Shown in pieces: positions 16,721 to 24,982 of a stretch of DNA of 64,000 bases (its first letter is position 1; each line of letters starts with the position of its first letter). The stretch is taken from NCBI RefSeq assembly GCF_014653945.1, contig NZ_BNAU01000009.1, positions 240,370-304,369 of the forward strand. The letters are read 5' to 3'. A program made the position numbers and the translations under genes. The notes under the pieces were generated by a model that did no database searches, was not told where the DNA came from, and saw only the letters and a list, made by a program, of their open reading frames with translations. The DNA comes from Amycolatopsis deserti. GTDB lineage: Bacteria > Actinomycetota > Actinomycetes > Mycobacteriales > Pseudonocardiaceae.

Positions 16721-17155
16721 ATGATCGTGGTGAGCAGGCGGATTCCCGTCCAGCCCGACAAGGTGTTCGCCGTCCTCGCCGACGGCTGGACCTACGCGGG
16801 CTGGGTGGTGGGCGCCGCGCACATCCGGCAGGTGGACAGCCACTGGCCGCAGGTGGGTTCGCGGATCCACCACAGCGTCGGGCCGTGGCCGGTGAGCGTG
16901 CAGGACGTGAGTTGCGTGCTCGCGGTCGAGGAGAACAGCCTCCTCGAACTGGAGGCCCGCATGTGGCCGATGGGCTCCGCGAAGATCACGCTGACGCTGA
17001 CACCGGACACCGACGGCGGCACGGAGGTCCAGATGGCGGAGAAGCTGGTACGCGGCCCACTGAGCGTCCTGCCCGGGCCGATCCAGGCCGGCTTGCTGGC
17101 ACCGAGGAACACCGAAAGCCTCAAACGCCTGGCCGACATCGCAACGCACCGCTGA
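16721..17155 (+). CDS. SRPBCC-fold (polyketide cyclase/START-like) protein
   Basis: A 144-aa SRPBCC-family protein, a lipid- or ligand-binding barrel: it opens with the typical strand IVVSRRIPVQPDKVFAVLAD followed by a Trp-rich segment, and ends with the long helix LKRLADIA. Ligand and function are unknown. The ATG at 16721 has GGGGAG 6 nt upstream. A GATTG-N14-GGGTAC string lies just before it and could be a weak SigB-type promoter. The gene ends 18 bp before the right copy of the 460-bp element. Confidence 0.8.
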   Translation: MIVVSRRIPVQPDKVFAVLADGWTYAGWVVGAAHIRQVDSHWPQVGSRIHHSVGPWPVSVQDVSCVLAVEENSLLELEARMWPMGSAKITLTLTPDTDGGTEVQMAEKLVRGPLSVLPGPIQAGLLAPRNTESLKRLADIATHR

Positions 17156-17173
17156 CGCGGTCTTTGCACCACA

Positions 17174-17634
17174 GCGGAGCTGGGTGGTCATCCCGTCGCC
17201 TGACACGTGACGATCACCTTGAGCCAGGGCCGCAACCTCCGTGCTCGCGTGAGTTGACATGCCAACCTTGCGGCCCTGGCTCAAGGTGATATGCACAAAC
17301 CGGAAGGCGACGGGATGACCACCCAGCTCCCACCTCGCCAAGGTGAGATGAGGGGCTTTCCGTCATCCCGGAGCCTGCCCGTCCGGCGAGGACATCTTTT
17401 GATCTTTAAAGCCGCGCCGCCTTCGGCAGGCGGGGAGTCCGCCCTGCGGGCGGATAAAAAGCGCCTCACGGCGCCAAAAGGTCACCTTCCGACCACCCCC
17501 GCCCCCGATGCCTGATTGTGTTTCGGTCGCCGAGCAGACGTGTCAAGGCGGGAAAGAGTACCTTGACACGCCTGATCGGCGACCAAAGATCGGCTGTGGA
17601 TCGGGGGCGGGGGAGGTCTGGTTGGGGTAGTCGG
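17174..17634 (-). repeat. 460-bp structured element, right copy (inverted)
   Basis: This is the inverted partner of 5594-6051. Read on the minus strand it follows the left copy from end to end, including the GGTCGCCGA...TCGGCGACC hairpin, the CGCC/TCCGCCC hairpins, the TTGATCTTTAAA patch and the long palindrome with 23-bp perfect outer arms (about 17178-17333). The loop of the long palindrome and a few other places differ. It starts 18 bp after the SRPBCC gene stop, the same spacing and relative orientation as the left copy. The remaining gap 17635-17699 shows nothing else. Confidence 0.85.
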
Positions 17635-17699
17635 TCTTCTTGCGTTGCCGGGCGGCGGTTGGTGAGGTGAGGTGGGGTGCTGCCGGTCCGGCCGCCGCT

Positions 17700-19289
17700 T
17701 CACGAATAGATCGCCCGGTGCGCCGCCTTGATCATTCCCCCGTACAGTCCGCCCGCTACCCCGTTCCGCGCCAGCGCCGCGCGGGCCGCGTTCGCCCCTG
17801 GTGCGCCGTGCACGGCCCCACCGGGGTGAGCCGAAGCGCCTGCCAGGTACAGTCGATCAACGGGCGTGTCCGCCCTTGCCAGCCCGGGCACCGGCCGGAA
17901 CACGAACTGCTGGTGGATCGCCGCGGTGCCGGCGTTGATCGCGCCCTCCACGAGGCTCGGGTTGTGCGCCTCCAGCTCGCCCGGCCCCTGCACGCACCGC
18001 GCCTTGATGAGGCTCGTGAAACCGGGTGCTCGCTGCTCGACGATCTCCTGCATCCGGTCGGCGTACCGCTCCAGCCTGCTCCGGTCCCACCGCTCGCCCC
18101 TGGGGACGTGCGTGTACGCCCACACCGACTCCGTTCCCGCGGGCGAGCGGGACGGGTCGGTCGTCGTCATCTGGCCCAACAGCAGGAACGGCCGCTCGGG
18201 CACCCGGCGGCAGGCCAGGTCGGCACCGTAGGCGGTCAGGCCATCCAGATCAGCGTCCAGGTGCACCACGCCCGACCGGCGCGCCTGCTCGGCCGTCCAC
18301 GGGATCTTCCCGGACAGGGCCCAGTCGACCTTGATCGTGGCGTTGTCCCAGTGGAAGCGGTCCAGGTCGGACACCAGCCGCGCGGGCAGGTGCTCCTCCC
18401 CGACCAGCTCCCGGTACAGCGCGGGCGCCGGCACGTCCGCCAGCACCGCCCGCCTGGCCCGGACCAGTTCGCCGTGTTCATCCCGCACGCCCATCGCGCG
18501 GTTGCCGGCGATCAGCACGTTGCGCACCCGGCGGTTGCACTCGACCCGGCCGCCGCGGTCGGCCAGCCTCCGCACGAGGGCGGTGATGATCCGCTCCGCG
18601 CCACCCTCCGGCACCGGGAAACCCACGTCCTGCCCGGCCATCCCCAGCAGCCACCCGAACACACCGCTGCCGGCGTTGTCCGGGCCGAGGTCGGTGTGCA
18701 GCGCGTTGCCGGCGAACAGCAGCCGCGCGCCGTCGCCGTCGAACAGTTCCTCGCCCAGGCGCCGCACCGGCAGGGTCACCATCCGGACGAGCCGGAGGGC
18801 TTCCGCGACACCGATCTTGCGCACCAGCGTCGCCGCCGAGCGCACCGGCGGGAACGGGCGCAGGACCGATTCCAGCAGGTCGTGCCGCACGCGCTGCCAC
18901 TGGTCGAACGCCGCACGCCAGGCGTCACCATCCCCGGGGGCGAAGGTCGCGACCGACGCGGCCGTCTCGTCGAGGTCCCGGGACAGCGCCACGGACCGGT
19001 CGTCGGGCAGGACGTGGGCGAGCACCAGCGGCGCGTGCTTCCACACCAGGCCGTAGGAGTCCAGACCGAGCTCGCGCAGCACCGGCGACGCGTAGCCGAG
19101 CGGGTAGAACGCGCTGCACAGGTCGCTGAGGAACCCGGGCGCGGTGATCTCGGCGCTGCGCACGGCCCCGCCCGGCTCCGGCTCGGCCTCCAGCACGAGC
19201 ACGCTCCAGCCGGCGTCGGCCAGCACGTTCGCCGCCACGAGGCCGTTCTGGCCCGCCCCCACGACGACCGCGTCCACGGTTTCGGTCAC
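17700..19289 (-). CDS. PYROXD2/phytoene-desaturase-like FAD-dependent oxidoreductase
   Basis: A 529-aa NAD(P)/FAD oxidoreductase. The N-terminal Rossmann motif is VVGAGQNGLVAANVLADAGW followed by the LVLEAE acidic end (residues ~8-38). The C-terminal FAD motif DRLYLAGASAHPGGAVHGAPG matches the CrtI/PYROXD2 superfamily, which desaturates or rearranges carotenoid-like or amine substrates. No carotenoid genes are nearby, so the substrate is open. The GTG start has GGGAG upstream. It lies 11 bp after the epimerase gene and is probably co-transcribed. Confidence 0.85.
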   Translation of the reverse strand: MTETVDAVVVGAGQNGLVAANVLADAGWSVLVLEAEPEPGGAVRSAEITAPGFLSDLCSAFYPLGYASPVLRELGLDSYGLVWKHAPLVLAHVLPDDRSVALSRDLDETAASVATFAPGDGDAWRAAFDQWQRVRHDLLESVLRPFPPVRSAATLVRKIGVAEALRLVRMVTLPVRRLGEELFDGDGARLLFAGNALHTDLGPDNAGSGVFGWLLGMAGQDVGFPVPEGGAERIITALVRRLADRGGRVECNRRVRNVLIAGNRAMGVRDEHGELVRARRAVLADVPAPALYRELVGEEHLPARLVSDLDRFHWDNATIKVDWALSGKIPWTAEQARRSGVVHLDADLDGLTAYGADLACRRVPERPFLLLGQMTTTDPSRSPAGTESVWAYTHVPRGERWDRSRLERYADRMQEIVEQRAPGFTSLIKARCVQGPGELEAHNPSLVEGAINAGTAAIHQQFVFRPVPGLARADTPVDRLYLAGASAHPGGAVHGAPGANAARAALARNGVAGGLYGGMIKAAHRAIYS

Positions 19290-19300
19290 GACGCTCCCTT

Positions 19301-20377
19301 CTAGGCCTGCGTCTGGCGGCTGGGCCGGCCCAGCCTGATCCCAGCCAACCGCGCCGGCCACGATTCCGCACCCCGCGGCGCGAGCGGCCCGCTGCCGGTG
19401 CCGCTGCCGTCGCGCATGCCGGTGACCAGTTCGGCGAGCGCCTCCTTCGCGTCGTAGCGCGGTTCCCAGCCCAGGTGCGCGCGGGCGCGGGTGGTGTCGA
19501 TCAGCGGCGCCCGGTCGGCGAGGGTGAGCCAGCCCGGGTGCATCGGCTGCAGCCCGAGCCGCCAGGTCGGCAGGGCGAGCGTGGTGACCAGCCGTCGCGG
19601 CACCGGCACCCGGAAGCCGCCGAACAGATCGGCGAGGTCGTTGACGCCGAGGACCGGTTCGGCGGCGAGGTTGAAGGCGCCCTCCGCCTGGTGGTCGAGC
19701 ATCAGGCAGATCGCGTCCGCGACGTCGTCGGCGTGCACGACCTGGGCGCGCAGCCCGGTCCAGAGCGGCACCGGGAGCAGGCGGTTGCCGATCAGCGCGG
19801 GCGGCAGGAGGGGGCTCAGTGTCCAGCGCGCGAGCTGTCCGCCGGAGTCGTACTGGGCGACGGCGCACGGCCGGAACACCGCGACGCGGACGTCCGGGTG
19901 CTGGCGGGCGAACAGTTCGACGAGGCGTTCCAGGCGGGCCTTGTCGCGGCTGTAGGCGCTGCCCGGGACGCCGGTGCGGGGCCAGTCCTCGCCGACGCGG
20001 GTCCAGCGCGGGGCCGGTGTGTACGCCGCGACGGAGGACGCGCAGATCAGCTGCGGCACCCCGGCCTCCGCGACGGCGGCCAGCACCTCCTGGGAGCCCT
20101 CGATGTTGGTACGGTTGCGCGGCGGCTCGTCCACACCGGGGTAGATGGCCCAGGCGAGGTGGACGACGGCGTCCGCCCCGGCGAAGACCTTCGGCAGGAG
20201 GTCCGGGGCGTCGTCGGAGTCGAGGTCGCAGTCGACCCAGTGGGCGCGGTCGTAGGGTGGACGGCCGTCCGGAACACGCCGCGCCAGCCCGACGATCTCC
20301 CAGTCCGGCCTGCGGGCGGCCGCGCGCAGGAACGCGGTGCCGATGCTGCCGGACGCCCCAGTGACGACGACCTTCAT
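19301..20377 (-). CDS. NAD-dependent epimerase/dehydratase (extended SDR)
   Basis: A 358-aa extended SDR. GASGSIGTA near the N-terminus binds the dinucleotide; a YSRDK motif (SAYSRDKARLERL) supplies the catalytic Tyr and Lys; HADDVADAI is the usual mid-domain segment. The ATG at 20377 is the first codon before the conserved Rossmann strand. It is upstream of the FAD oxidoreductase with an 11-bp gap, suggesting a shared pathway. The sugar or terpenoid substrate cannot be named. Confidence 0.85.
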   Translation of the reverse strand: MKVVVTGASGSIGTAFLRAAARRPDWEIVGLARRVPDGRPPYDRAHWVDCDLDSDDAPDLLPKVFAGADAVVHLAWAIYPGVDEPPRNRTNIEGSQEVLAAVAEAGVPQLICASSVAAYTPAPRWTRVGEDWPRTGVPGSAYSRDKARLERLVELFARQHPDVRVAVFRPCAVAQYDSGGQLARWTLSPLLPPALIGNRLLPVPLWTGLRAQVVHADDVADAICLMLDHQAEGAFNLAAEPVLGVNDLADLFGGFRVPVPRRLVTTLALPTWRLGLQPMHPGWLTLADRAPLIDTTRARAHLGWEPRYDAKEALAELVTGMRDGSGTGSGPLAPRGAESWPARLAGIRLGRPSRQTQA

Positions 20378-20523
20378 GGCGGACGTGTTCCACCCGGGCG
20401 CGTGCGCTAACCGCGGGGGACGGAACTTCTCCGGCGCCGCGGGGTTTCGCGGAACTCCGGCAGCCGCTCGGCTCGCCGGGGAGTCGCCACCGCCGGCCAC
20501 GTCAGCGTGCGCCCTCCGGCACC

Positions 20524-20712
20524 GCGCGCCGAGCCTCGTCACCGCTGCCCGTCCTCCCGGGAACCCACCGCCTCGGCTCTCCGCCGCAGCGCGCCCCCGG
20601 CGTCAGCCCTCCAGTCGAGCCGGCGCCTCCGGCATGCCACCCACCGAGCGCCCTCCCCCGGGAACCCACCACCCCGGCTCTCCGGCGCAGCGCGCCCCGG
20701 CGTCAGCCCTCC
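20524..20712. repeat. Tandem duplication covering the 3' end of the tetR gene
   Basis: Two copies of a 62-bp stretch lie at 20551-20612 and 20651-20712, a 100-bp period, with a decayed third part near 20524-20548. The second copy includes the last codons and stop of the TetR gene. The first carries a changed copy of that C-terminus as a free-standing Met-started frame (MPEAPARLEG, minus strand 20635-20603). This fills most of the 20378-20702 gap; no other gene is seen there. Confidence 0.75.
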
Positions 20713-21347
20713 GGCAGGGCGGGCGCCTCGGGGGTCGCCACCGCTGCCAGGCGGTTGCGGATCGCGGTGCGGGCGTAGTCGTAGCGGGATGGGTCGTCGT
20801 GCAGGAGGGCGTCTTCCGCGGCCGCCCGGGTGAGCGCGTCCAGCTCGAAGGCCAGCAGCGCGGCGTCCACGTCCGCGGCGATCTCGCCCATCTCCTGCGC
20901 CTCGGCGATCGTCGTGCGGTAGAGGGTCTGCCAGTCGCGCCGGCCGGCCGCTATCGCGTCGCGCACGCGGCCCGGGCGCGCGTCGAACTCGGCGGCCGTC
21001 GCGATGAAGAAGCACCCGCCCTCGAACACCGGCTGCCGCACGTACGCCAGCCAAGCCTCAGCCAGCGCCCACACCCGCCGGATCCCCGCCGGGGCCTTCC
21101 GCGCGGGCTTCACGACCTTGCCGACGAACACCTCGACCGCGGCGCGCACCGTGGCCAGCTGCAGCTCCTCCTTCGACCCGAACTGCGCGAACACCCCGCT
21201 CTTGCTCACGTCCAGCTCGGTCGCCAGCCGCCGCACGGACAGGCTCTCCAGCCCCTCCACCGACGCGATGTCCATCGCTCGGTCCAGGATCACCCGCCGC
21301 GACCGCAGCCCGCGCTGCACCCGCTTGTCGACATGCGCGTCCGTCAT
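20703..21347 (-). CDS. TetR-family transcriptional regulator
   Basis: A 214-aa regulator. The N-terminal helix-turn-helix reads ESLSVRRLATELDVSKSGVFAQFGSKEEL (split across residues ~35-65), and the C-terminal ligand domain has the FEGGCFFIATAAEFDARPG segment seen in a TetR subgroup. I chose the ATG at 21347 because TACACT (21354-21359) ends 6 nt before it, a good leaderless -10 arrangement. It is divergent from the alpha/beta hydrolase at 21461, its likely target. Confidence 0.87.
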   Translation of the reverse strand: MTDAHVDKRVQRGLRSRRVILDRAMDIASVEGLESLSVRRLATELDVSKSGVFAQFGSKEELQLATVRAAVEVFVGKVVKPARKAPAGIRRVWALAEAWLAYVRQPVFEGGCFFIATAAEFDARPGRVRDAIAAGRRDWQTLYRTTIAEAQEMGEIAADVDAALLAFELDALTRAAAEDALLHDDPSRYDYARTAIRNRLAAVATPEAPALPEG

Positions 21348-21353
21348 CCGGCC

Positions 21354-21359
21354 AGTGTA
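21354..21359 (-). promoter_or_regulatory. -10 box of the leaderless tetR transcript
   Basis: TACACT on the minus strand matches the actinobacterial TANNNT -10 consensus and sits 6 nt upstream of the ATG, too close for a ribosome site. It decides the start at 21347. Confidence 0.5.
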
Positions 21360-21460
21360 TCCCGGACGACCGTCCACCAGCGGATCAACTCCCATCACGG
21401 AATTGTACAGCCAATCAGGTGAAACTTACCGTACGGCCGTCCACCAACCCGAGGAGCGAA

Positions 21461-22126
21461 ATGAACGAGACCTACGTCCTGGTCCCCGGCGCGTGGCACG
21501 GCGGCTGGTGCTGGGACCGCGTGGCGGCCCCACTGCGGGCACGGGGGCACCGGGTCCTCACCCCGGACCTCGCGATGGACGCCACCGCCGGTCTGCACAC
21601 GCACGCCGCCGAGGTGGCCGCCCTGCTCAAAGACCTGCACGACGTCATCCTCGTCGGGCACAGCTACGCCGGTTTCGTCGTCCGGGAGGCCGCCGACCAG
21701 GTCCCGGACCGGGTCGCGCGGATCGTGCTCGTCGACGCGTGGTTCGGCGGCGACGGCGACTCGCTGGACAGCCTCGCCCCGGAGTGGTTCACGCGGTGGG
21801 TGGACTCGATGACGGCCGACGGGCTGATCGGCGTGCCACCCGCTTCGGCCACCGGGGTCACCGATCCCGGCGACGCCGAATGGCTGGCGGCGAACCTGGT
21901 CCCGCACCCGCGCCGCTCGTTCGCCGACCCGACGAGCCTGACCGGCGCGGTCGAGGCCATCCCCTGCCACGCCGTCGTGTGCCTGGACAACGACCGGATG
22001 CCGCTGGCGCGGCTGGCGCGCGAGGCGGGGTGGCCGGTCACCGAACTGCGCACCGGCCACGAGTGCATGGTCACCGCGCCGGAGGACCTCACCGCGGTGC
22101 TCCTGGAGCAGTCCACAGAGGACTAG
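21461..22126 (+). CDS. Alpha/beta hydrolase
   Basis: A 221-aa esterase-like protein: the N-terminal VLVPGAWHGGWCWD oxyanion region, nucleophile elbow GHSYAG (Ser near residue 69) and the C-terminal His in ELRTGHECMV fit the family of small alpha/beta hydrolases related to methyl-esterases (the EstC/salicylate-binding-protein-2 type). The start at 21461 has GAGGAG 4 nt upstream; a longer frame begins at 21419 without a ribosome site. The CCGTACGG palindrome near 21430 could bind the divergent TetR protein. The end overlaps the convergent SDR gene by 4 bp. Confidence 0.85.
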   Translation: MNETYVLVPGAWHGGWCWDRVAAPLRARGHRVLTPDLAMDATAGLHTHAAEVAALLKDLHDVILVGHSYAGFVVREAADQVPDRVARIVLVDAWFGGDGDSLDSLAPEWFTRWVDSMTADGLIGVPPASATGVTDPGDAEWLAANLVPHPRRSFADPTSLTGAVEAIPCHAVVCLDNDRMPLARLAREAGWPVTELRTGHECMVTAPEDLTAVLLEQSTED

Positions 22127-22920
22127 CTGCCCGAACCCGGTTCGGCCATCCGGCGGTGCATCGCCGCCTTCACGGTGTCCGGCACGGCTCGGGCGGCCGC
22201 GGCCTGGACCTTGTTCCGCGCCGAACCGGCGATCACCTTGTCCTTGCCTGCCATCATCGCCGCGAAGCCCTGCTCGGCGACCTCCGCCGGATCGTCCTTG
22301 GGGCCCTGCGCGATCTTGGTGTCGGTCATCCCGGCGCGTTCGAAGAACTCGGTGTCCGTCGGCCCCGGCAGCAACGCCGTGACCGTCACCCCGCTGTCCT
22401 TCAGCTCCTCGCGCAGCGCCTCGGCGAACGACGCCAGGAACGCCTTCGTCGCGTTGTAGACGGCCTGGAACGGGCCGGGCGTCATCGCCGCGACCGACGA
22501 CGTGAACAGCACCCGCCCGGCCGCCTGCGCGACCATGCCCGGCAGCAGGCGCCGGGTCAGGTGCACCGCCGAGGTCACGTTCAGGTGGATCACGTTCAGC
22601 TCGTCCCGCAGCGTCCCGTCGACGAACGCCCCGCCCACCCCGACACCGGCGTTGACGGCCAGCGCGGCCAGCGGGCGGTCCACCGACGCCACCGCGGCGA
22701 CCAGGTTCTCCACTCCGTCGTAACTCGCGAGATCGCCCCGCACGGCCAGGACCTGCGCCCCGAGCGCCATCAGCTCGCGCTGGGCGTCGTCGAGTTCCGC
22801 GTTCTCCGCGGCGATCACGAGGTCGTAGCCGTGCGAGGCGAACTGCTTCGCCAGCTCGCGGCCGATCCCGGTGGAGGCACCGGTGACGACCGCGAGGGGT
22901 CTGCTCTGTGCGTTGGTCAT
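22123..22920 (-). CDS. Short-chain dehydrogenase/reductase
   Basis: A 265-aa classical SDR with TGASTGIGRE at the N-terminus, NAGVGVGG near residue 90, catalytic Ser in LFTSSVAAM and YNATK for Tyr/Lys. The C-terminus is longer than in minimal SDRs and has the AARAVPDTVKAAMHRRM helix seen in SDRs of unknown substrate. A GGTT-N16-GGGTAT string just upstream (22930-22955) resembles a SigB-type promoter. It is divergent from the cupin gene. Confidence 0.87.
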   Translation of the reverse strand: MTNAQSRPLAVVTGASTGIGRELAKQFASHGYDLVIAAENAELDDAQRELMALGAQVLAVRGDLASYDGVENLVAAVASVDRPLAALAVNAGVGVGGAFVDGTLRDELNVIHLNVTSAVHLTRRLLPGMVAQAAGRVLFTSSVAAMTPGPFQAVYNATKAFLASFAEALREELKDSGVTVTALLPGPTDTEFFERAGMTDTKIAQGPKDDPAEVAEQGFAAMMAGKDKVIAGSARNKVQAAAARAVPDTVKAAMHRRMAEPGSGS

Positions 22921-22929
22921 GGCGGGCGG

Positions 22930-22955
22930 ATACCCCTACCGTGGGAGGAGGAACC
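22930..22955 (-). promoter_or_regulatory. Putative SigB/F-type promoter of the SDR gene
   Basis: On the minus strand, GGTT and GGGTAT are separated by 16 bp. This resembles the GTTT-N14-17-GGGTAT promoters of general-stress sigma factors in actinomycetes. Match by eye only. Confidence 0.35.
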
Positions 22956-22980
22956 TTCCCGGGAGCAGGAGGACGCGGCC

Positions 22981-23409
22981 GTGACCGACGCCTGGCACCG
23001 CCCGTTGCGGCACATCAAGGGCAGCGAGCTGAGCGGTGACACCGCGCAGACCAGCGGGATGCGCCGGTTGGAGGCCGTGTCCGGCAAGACGGCCGGGTCG
23101 GAGAAGGTCTGGATGGGCGAGACGCACGTGGGCCCGCACACCAATTCCGGTGACCACCACCACGGTGAAGCCGAGACGGCGATCTACGTGAAGTCCGGGC
23201 ACCCGGTGTTCGTGTTCGCGCAAGGCGACGAGGAGATCCGGCTGGAGACCGAACCGGGCGACTACATCTTCGTGCCGCCGTGGGTTCCGCACCGCGAGGA
23301 GAACCCCGGCGAGGAGGACGCGGTCGTGATCATCGCGCGCAGCAGCCAGGAGGGCATCGTGGTGAACCTGCCCAGCCTGTGGGCTCCGGTCGACAAACCG
23401 GATTCCTGA
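22981..23409 (+). CDS. Cupin-domain protein
   Basis: A 142-aa single cupin. Metal ligands are visible in motif 1, HHHGEAETAIYVKSG (His residues near 60-62 and Glu), and motif 2, PGDYIFVPPWVPHRE (His near 105). The family includes dioxygenases, isomerases and small-molecule sensors, and no specific activity can be assigned. GTG start with AGGAGG 9 nt upstream. It is divergent from the SDR gene, 60 bp away. Confidence 0.85.
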   Translation: MTDAWHRPLRHIKGSELSGDTAQTSGMRRLEAVSGKTAGSEKVWMGETHVGPHTNSGDHHHGEAETAIYVKSGHPVFVFAQGDEEIRLETEPGDYIFVPPWVPHREENPGEEDAVVIIARSSQEGIVVNLPSLWAPVDKPDS

Positions 23410-23549
23410 GCCACTCCGGCTCAACCCCACTTCTCCGGGCTCTGGTTGGTCGCCATCCCGGGGCCACGTATGATCCTCGCCAGCGTCAAGCAGCCGGCGC
23501 CCACGCCGTCCGAACGGCGGACGGCACCACAGAGGCGAAGGGCTTGGCG

Positions 23550-23721
23550 ATGAACGAACTCCGGCGGACACGTCCGCGCTCATCCGCAGTGGGAAGGCTC
23601 CGGTTCTGATCCATCCCGGATCCCGGATCACCCACCCCATCGCGGCATCCGTCCACCGCCCGCTGCCCGCGCGGCGGTCCGGCGGTGTGCCGGGCAGCGC
23701 ACACGCGGAGAGAACCGACAC
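23550..23721 (+). promoter_or_regulatory. Leader of the GAF-ANTAR gene with a stem-loop and short ORF
   Basis: The 312-bp gap 23410-23721 holds a TATGAT -10-like box at about 23469, a 19-codon frame (23550-23609) beginning MNELRRTRP, and a stem-loop with 9-bp perfect arms, CGCTGCCCG (23661-23669) and CGGGCAGCG (23691-23699), ending 22 nt before the GAF-ANTAR start. ANTAR proteins act on leader-RNA hairpins, so autoregulation is possible. The peptide may be chance. Confidence 0.35.
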
Positions 23722-24468
23722 ATGACCAGACCCGAGCGGCCGGCGCCACTGGCCAGACTCGACGACGTCACCCTCGCACTGGACAACCTGCGCGTCGGCC
23801 TCGACGACGAGGAGCCCCTCGACGCGGTGCTGCGGCGGCTCGCCGAAACCGCGGTGAACGCGATCGCGGACGCCGACGCGGTCAGCGTCACCCTGCTCGA
23901 CGACGCCGGGCCGCGCACCGCGGCCATCACCGACGACGAGCTGATCGGGATCGACCAGGCCCAGTACGCGGCGGGCGACGGACCGTGCCTGCGTGCCGTC
24001 ACCACGCGCGAACCGGTCCGCGCGGTGTCCAAACCGGACACTGGACCCTGGCCGGAATTCGCCGCCGCCGCGCAGGATCGCGGCGTCCTGACGTTCCTCG
24101 CCGTGCCGCTGCTGCTCGGCAGCGGCACCCGCGACGGCGACGAACTGGTCGGTTCGCTCAACCTGTACAGCCGGATCGACGGCGCCTTCGACCCGTTCGA
24201 CCAGAAGCTGATGCGGTTGTTCACCGGCGCCGCCTCCGCGGCGATCAGCAACGCGCGGCGCTGGTACCACGCGCGCCAGCAGATCCGGCACCTGGAGAAC
24301 GCGCTCACCTCGCGCGCCGAGATCGACCAGGCCAAGGGGGTGCTGATGGCGGTGCACGGCATCGGCGCGGCCGAGGCGTTCGACCGGCTGGTGGACCAGT
24401 CGCAGCGGCAGAACATCAAACTCCGCCAGGTGGCCCTCGATCTGCTGGACTCCGTGCGGTCACGCTGA
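23722..24468 (+). CDS. GAF-ANTAR RNA-binding regulator
   Basis: A 248-aa protein with an N-terminal GAF domain (about 25-175) and a C-terminal ANTAR domain (about 185-243) with SRAEIDQAKGVLMA and a conserved aromatic-poor helix to the end. ANTAR domains bind tandem hairpins in nascent RNA and prevent termination. The GAF domain probably senses a small molecule or redox state. The gene has its own 5' leader with a stem-loop. A 5-bp gap separates its stop from the convergent GNAT gene. Confidence 0.88.
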   Translation: MTRPERPAPLARLDDVTLALDNLRVGLDDEEPLDAVLRRLAETAVNAIADADAVSVTLLDDAGPRTAAITDDELIGIDQAQYAAGDGPCLRAVTTREPVRAVSKPDTGPWPEFAAAAQDRGVLTFLAVPLLLGSGTRDGDELVGSLNLYSRIDGAFDPFDQKLMRLFTGAASAAISNARRWYHARQQIRHLENALTSRAEIDQAKGVLMAVHGIGAAEAFDRLVDQSQRQNIKLRQVALDLLDSVRSR

Positions 24469-24473
24469 CCGCG

Positions 24474-24950
24474 TCAGCCGCGGCGCATGGCGACCCGCGG
24501 CCACCGGTCCAGCCCCCGGGCGGCCTCCGCCGCGCGGATCCGGCGCAGCCCCGGCGTCAGCTCGTCCTCGGCCAGGCGGACGAAGCCGCACCGCTCGTAG
24601 TACGGCGCGTTCCACGGCACCTCGGCGAACGTGGTCAGCGTCAGCGCGGGGAAACCGGCCCGCGCGGCCTCCTCGATCAGCGCGCGCCCGATGCCGCGCC
24701 GCGCGCTGGCGGCGTGCACCGACACCTGCTCGATGTGCAACGCCCCGTCCACCGGCGCCGCGACCAGGTACGCCACCGGGTCCGGGTCGCCGGCCACCCA
24801 GGCGAACGGGTAGCTCGCCAGTTCCGCCGGCGTCGGCAGCACGTCGTCGGCGATCTCGGGCATACCGATGTCGCGGAAGCACTCCCCCGCCGAGCGTTCG
24901 ATCTCCGGCAGCCGGTCGAAATCGGCCGCGGTGGCCGTCCTGATGCGCAT
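24474..24950 (-). CDS. GNAT-family N-acetyltransferase
   Basis: A 158-aa GNAT protein. The acetyl-CoA loop is ARRGIGRALIEEA (about residues 88-100), preceded by the IEQVSVHAA beta-4 strand and followed by PYYERCGF. The start ATG at 24950 begins MRIRTATAADFDRL, the usual family opening. The substrate is unknown. It is divergent from the membrane protein gene with 32 bp between starts. Confidence 0.87.
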   Translation of the reverse strand: MRIRTATAADFDRLPEIERSAGECFRDIGMPEIADDVLPTPAELASYPFAWVAGDPDPVAYLVAAPVDGALHIEQVSVHAASARRGIGRALIEEAARAGFPALTLTTFAEVPWNAPYYERCGFVRLAEDELTPGLRRIRAAEAARGLDRWPRVAMRRG

Positions 24951-24982
24951 GGCGACCAGTGTGACCGGGTATCGCCACACCG

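Noticed and set aside
15632..17341. 569-aa frame on the minus strand
   Set aside because: Only the last 143 residues have a domain and a ribosome site; the rest is antisense to the STAS and SRPBCC genes and runs into the repeat.
5594..17634. Composite transposon with inverted repeats as its insertion sequences
   Set aside because: The repeats carry no transposase frame and show no target-site duplication; they sit at fixed distance from stop codons, which better fits gene-end elements.
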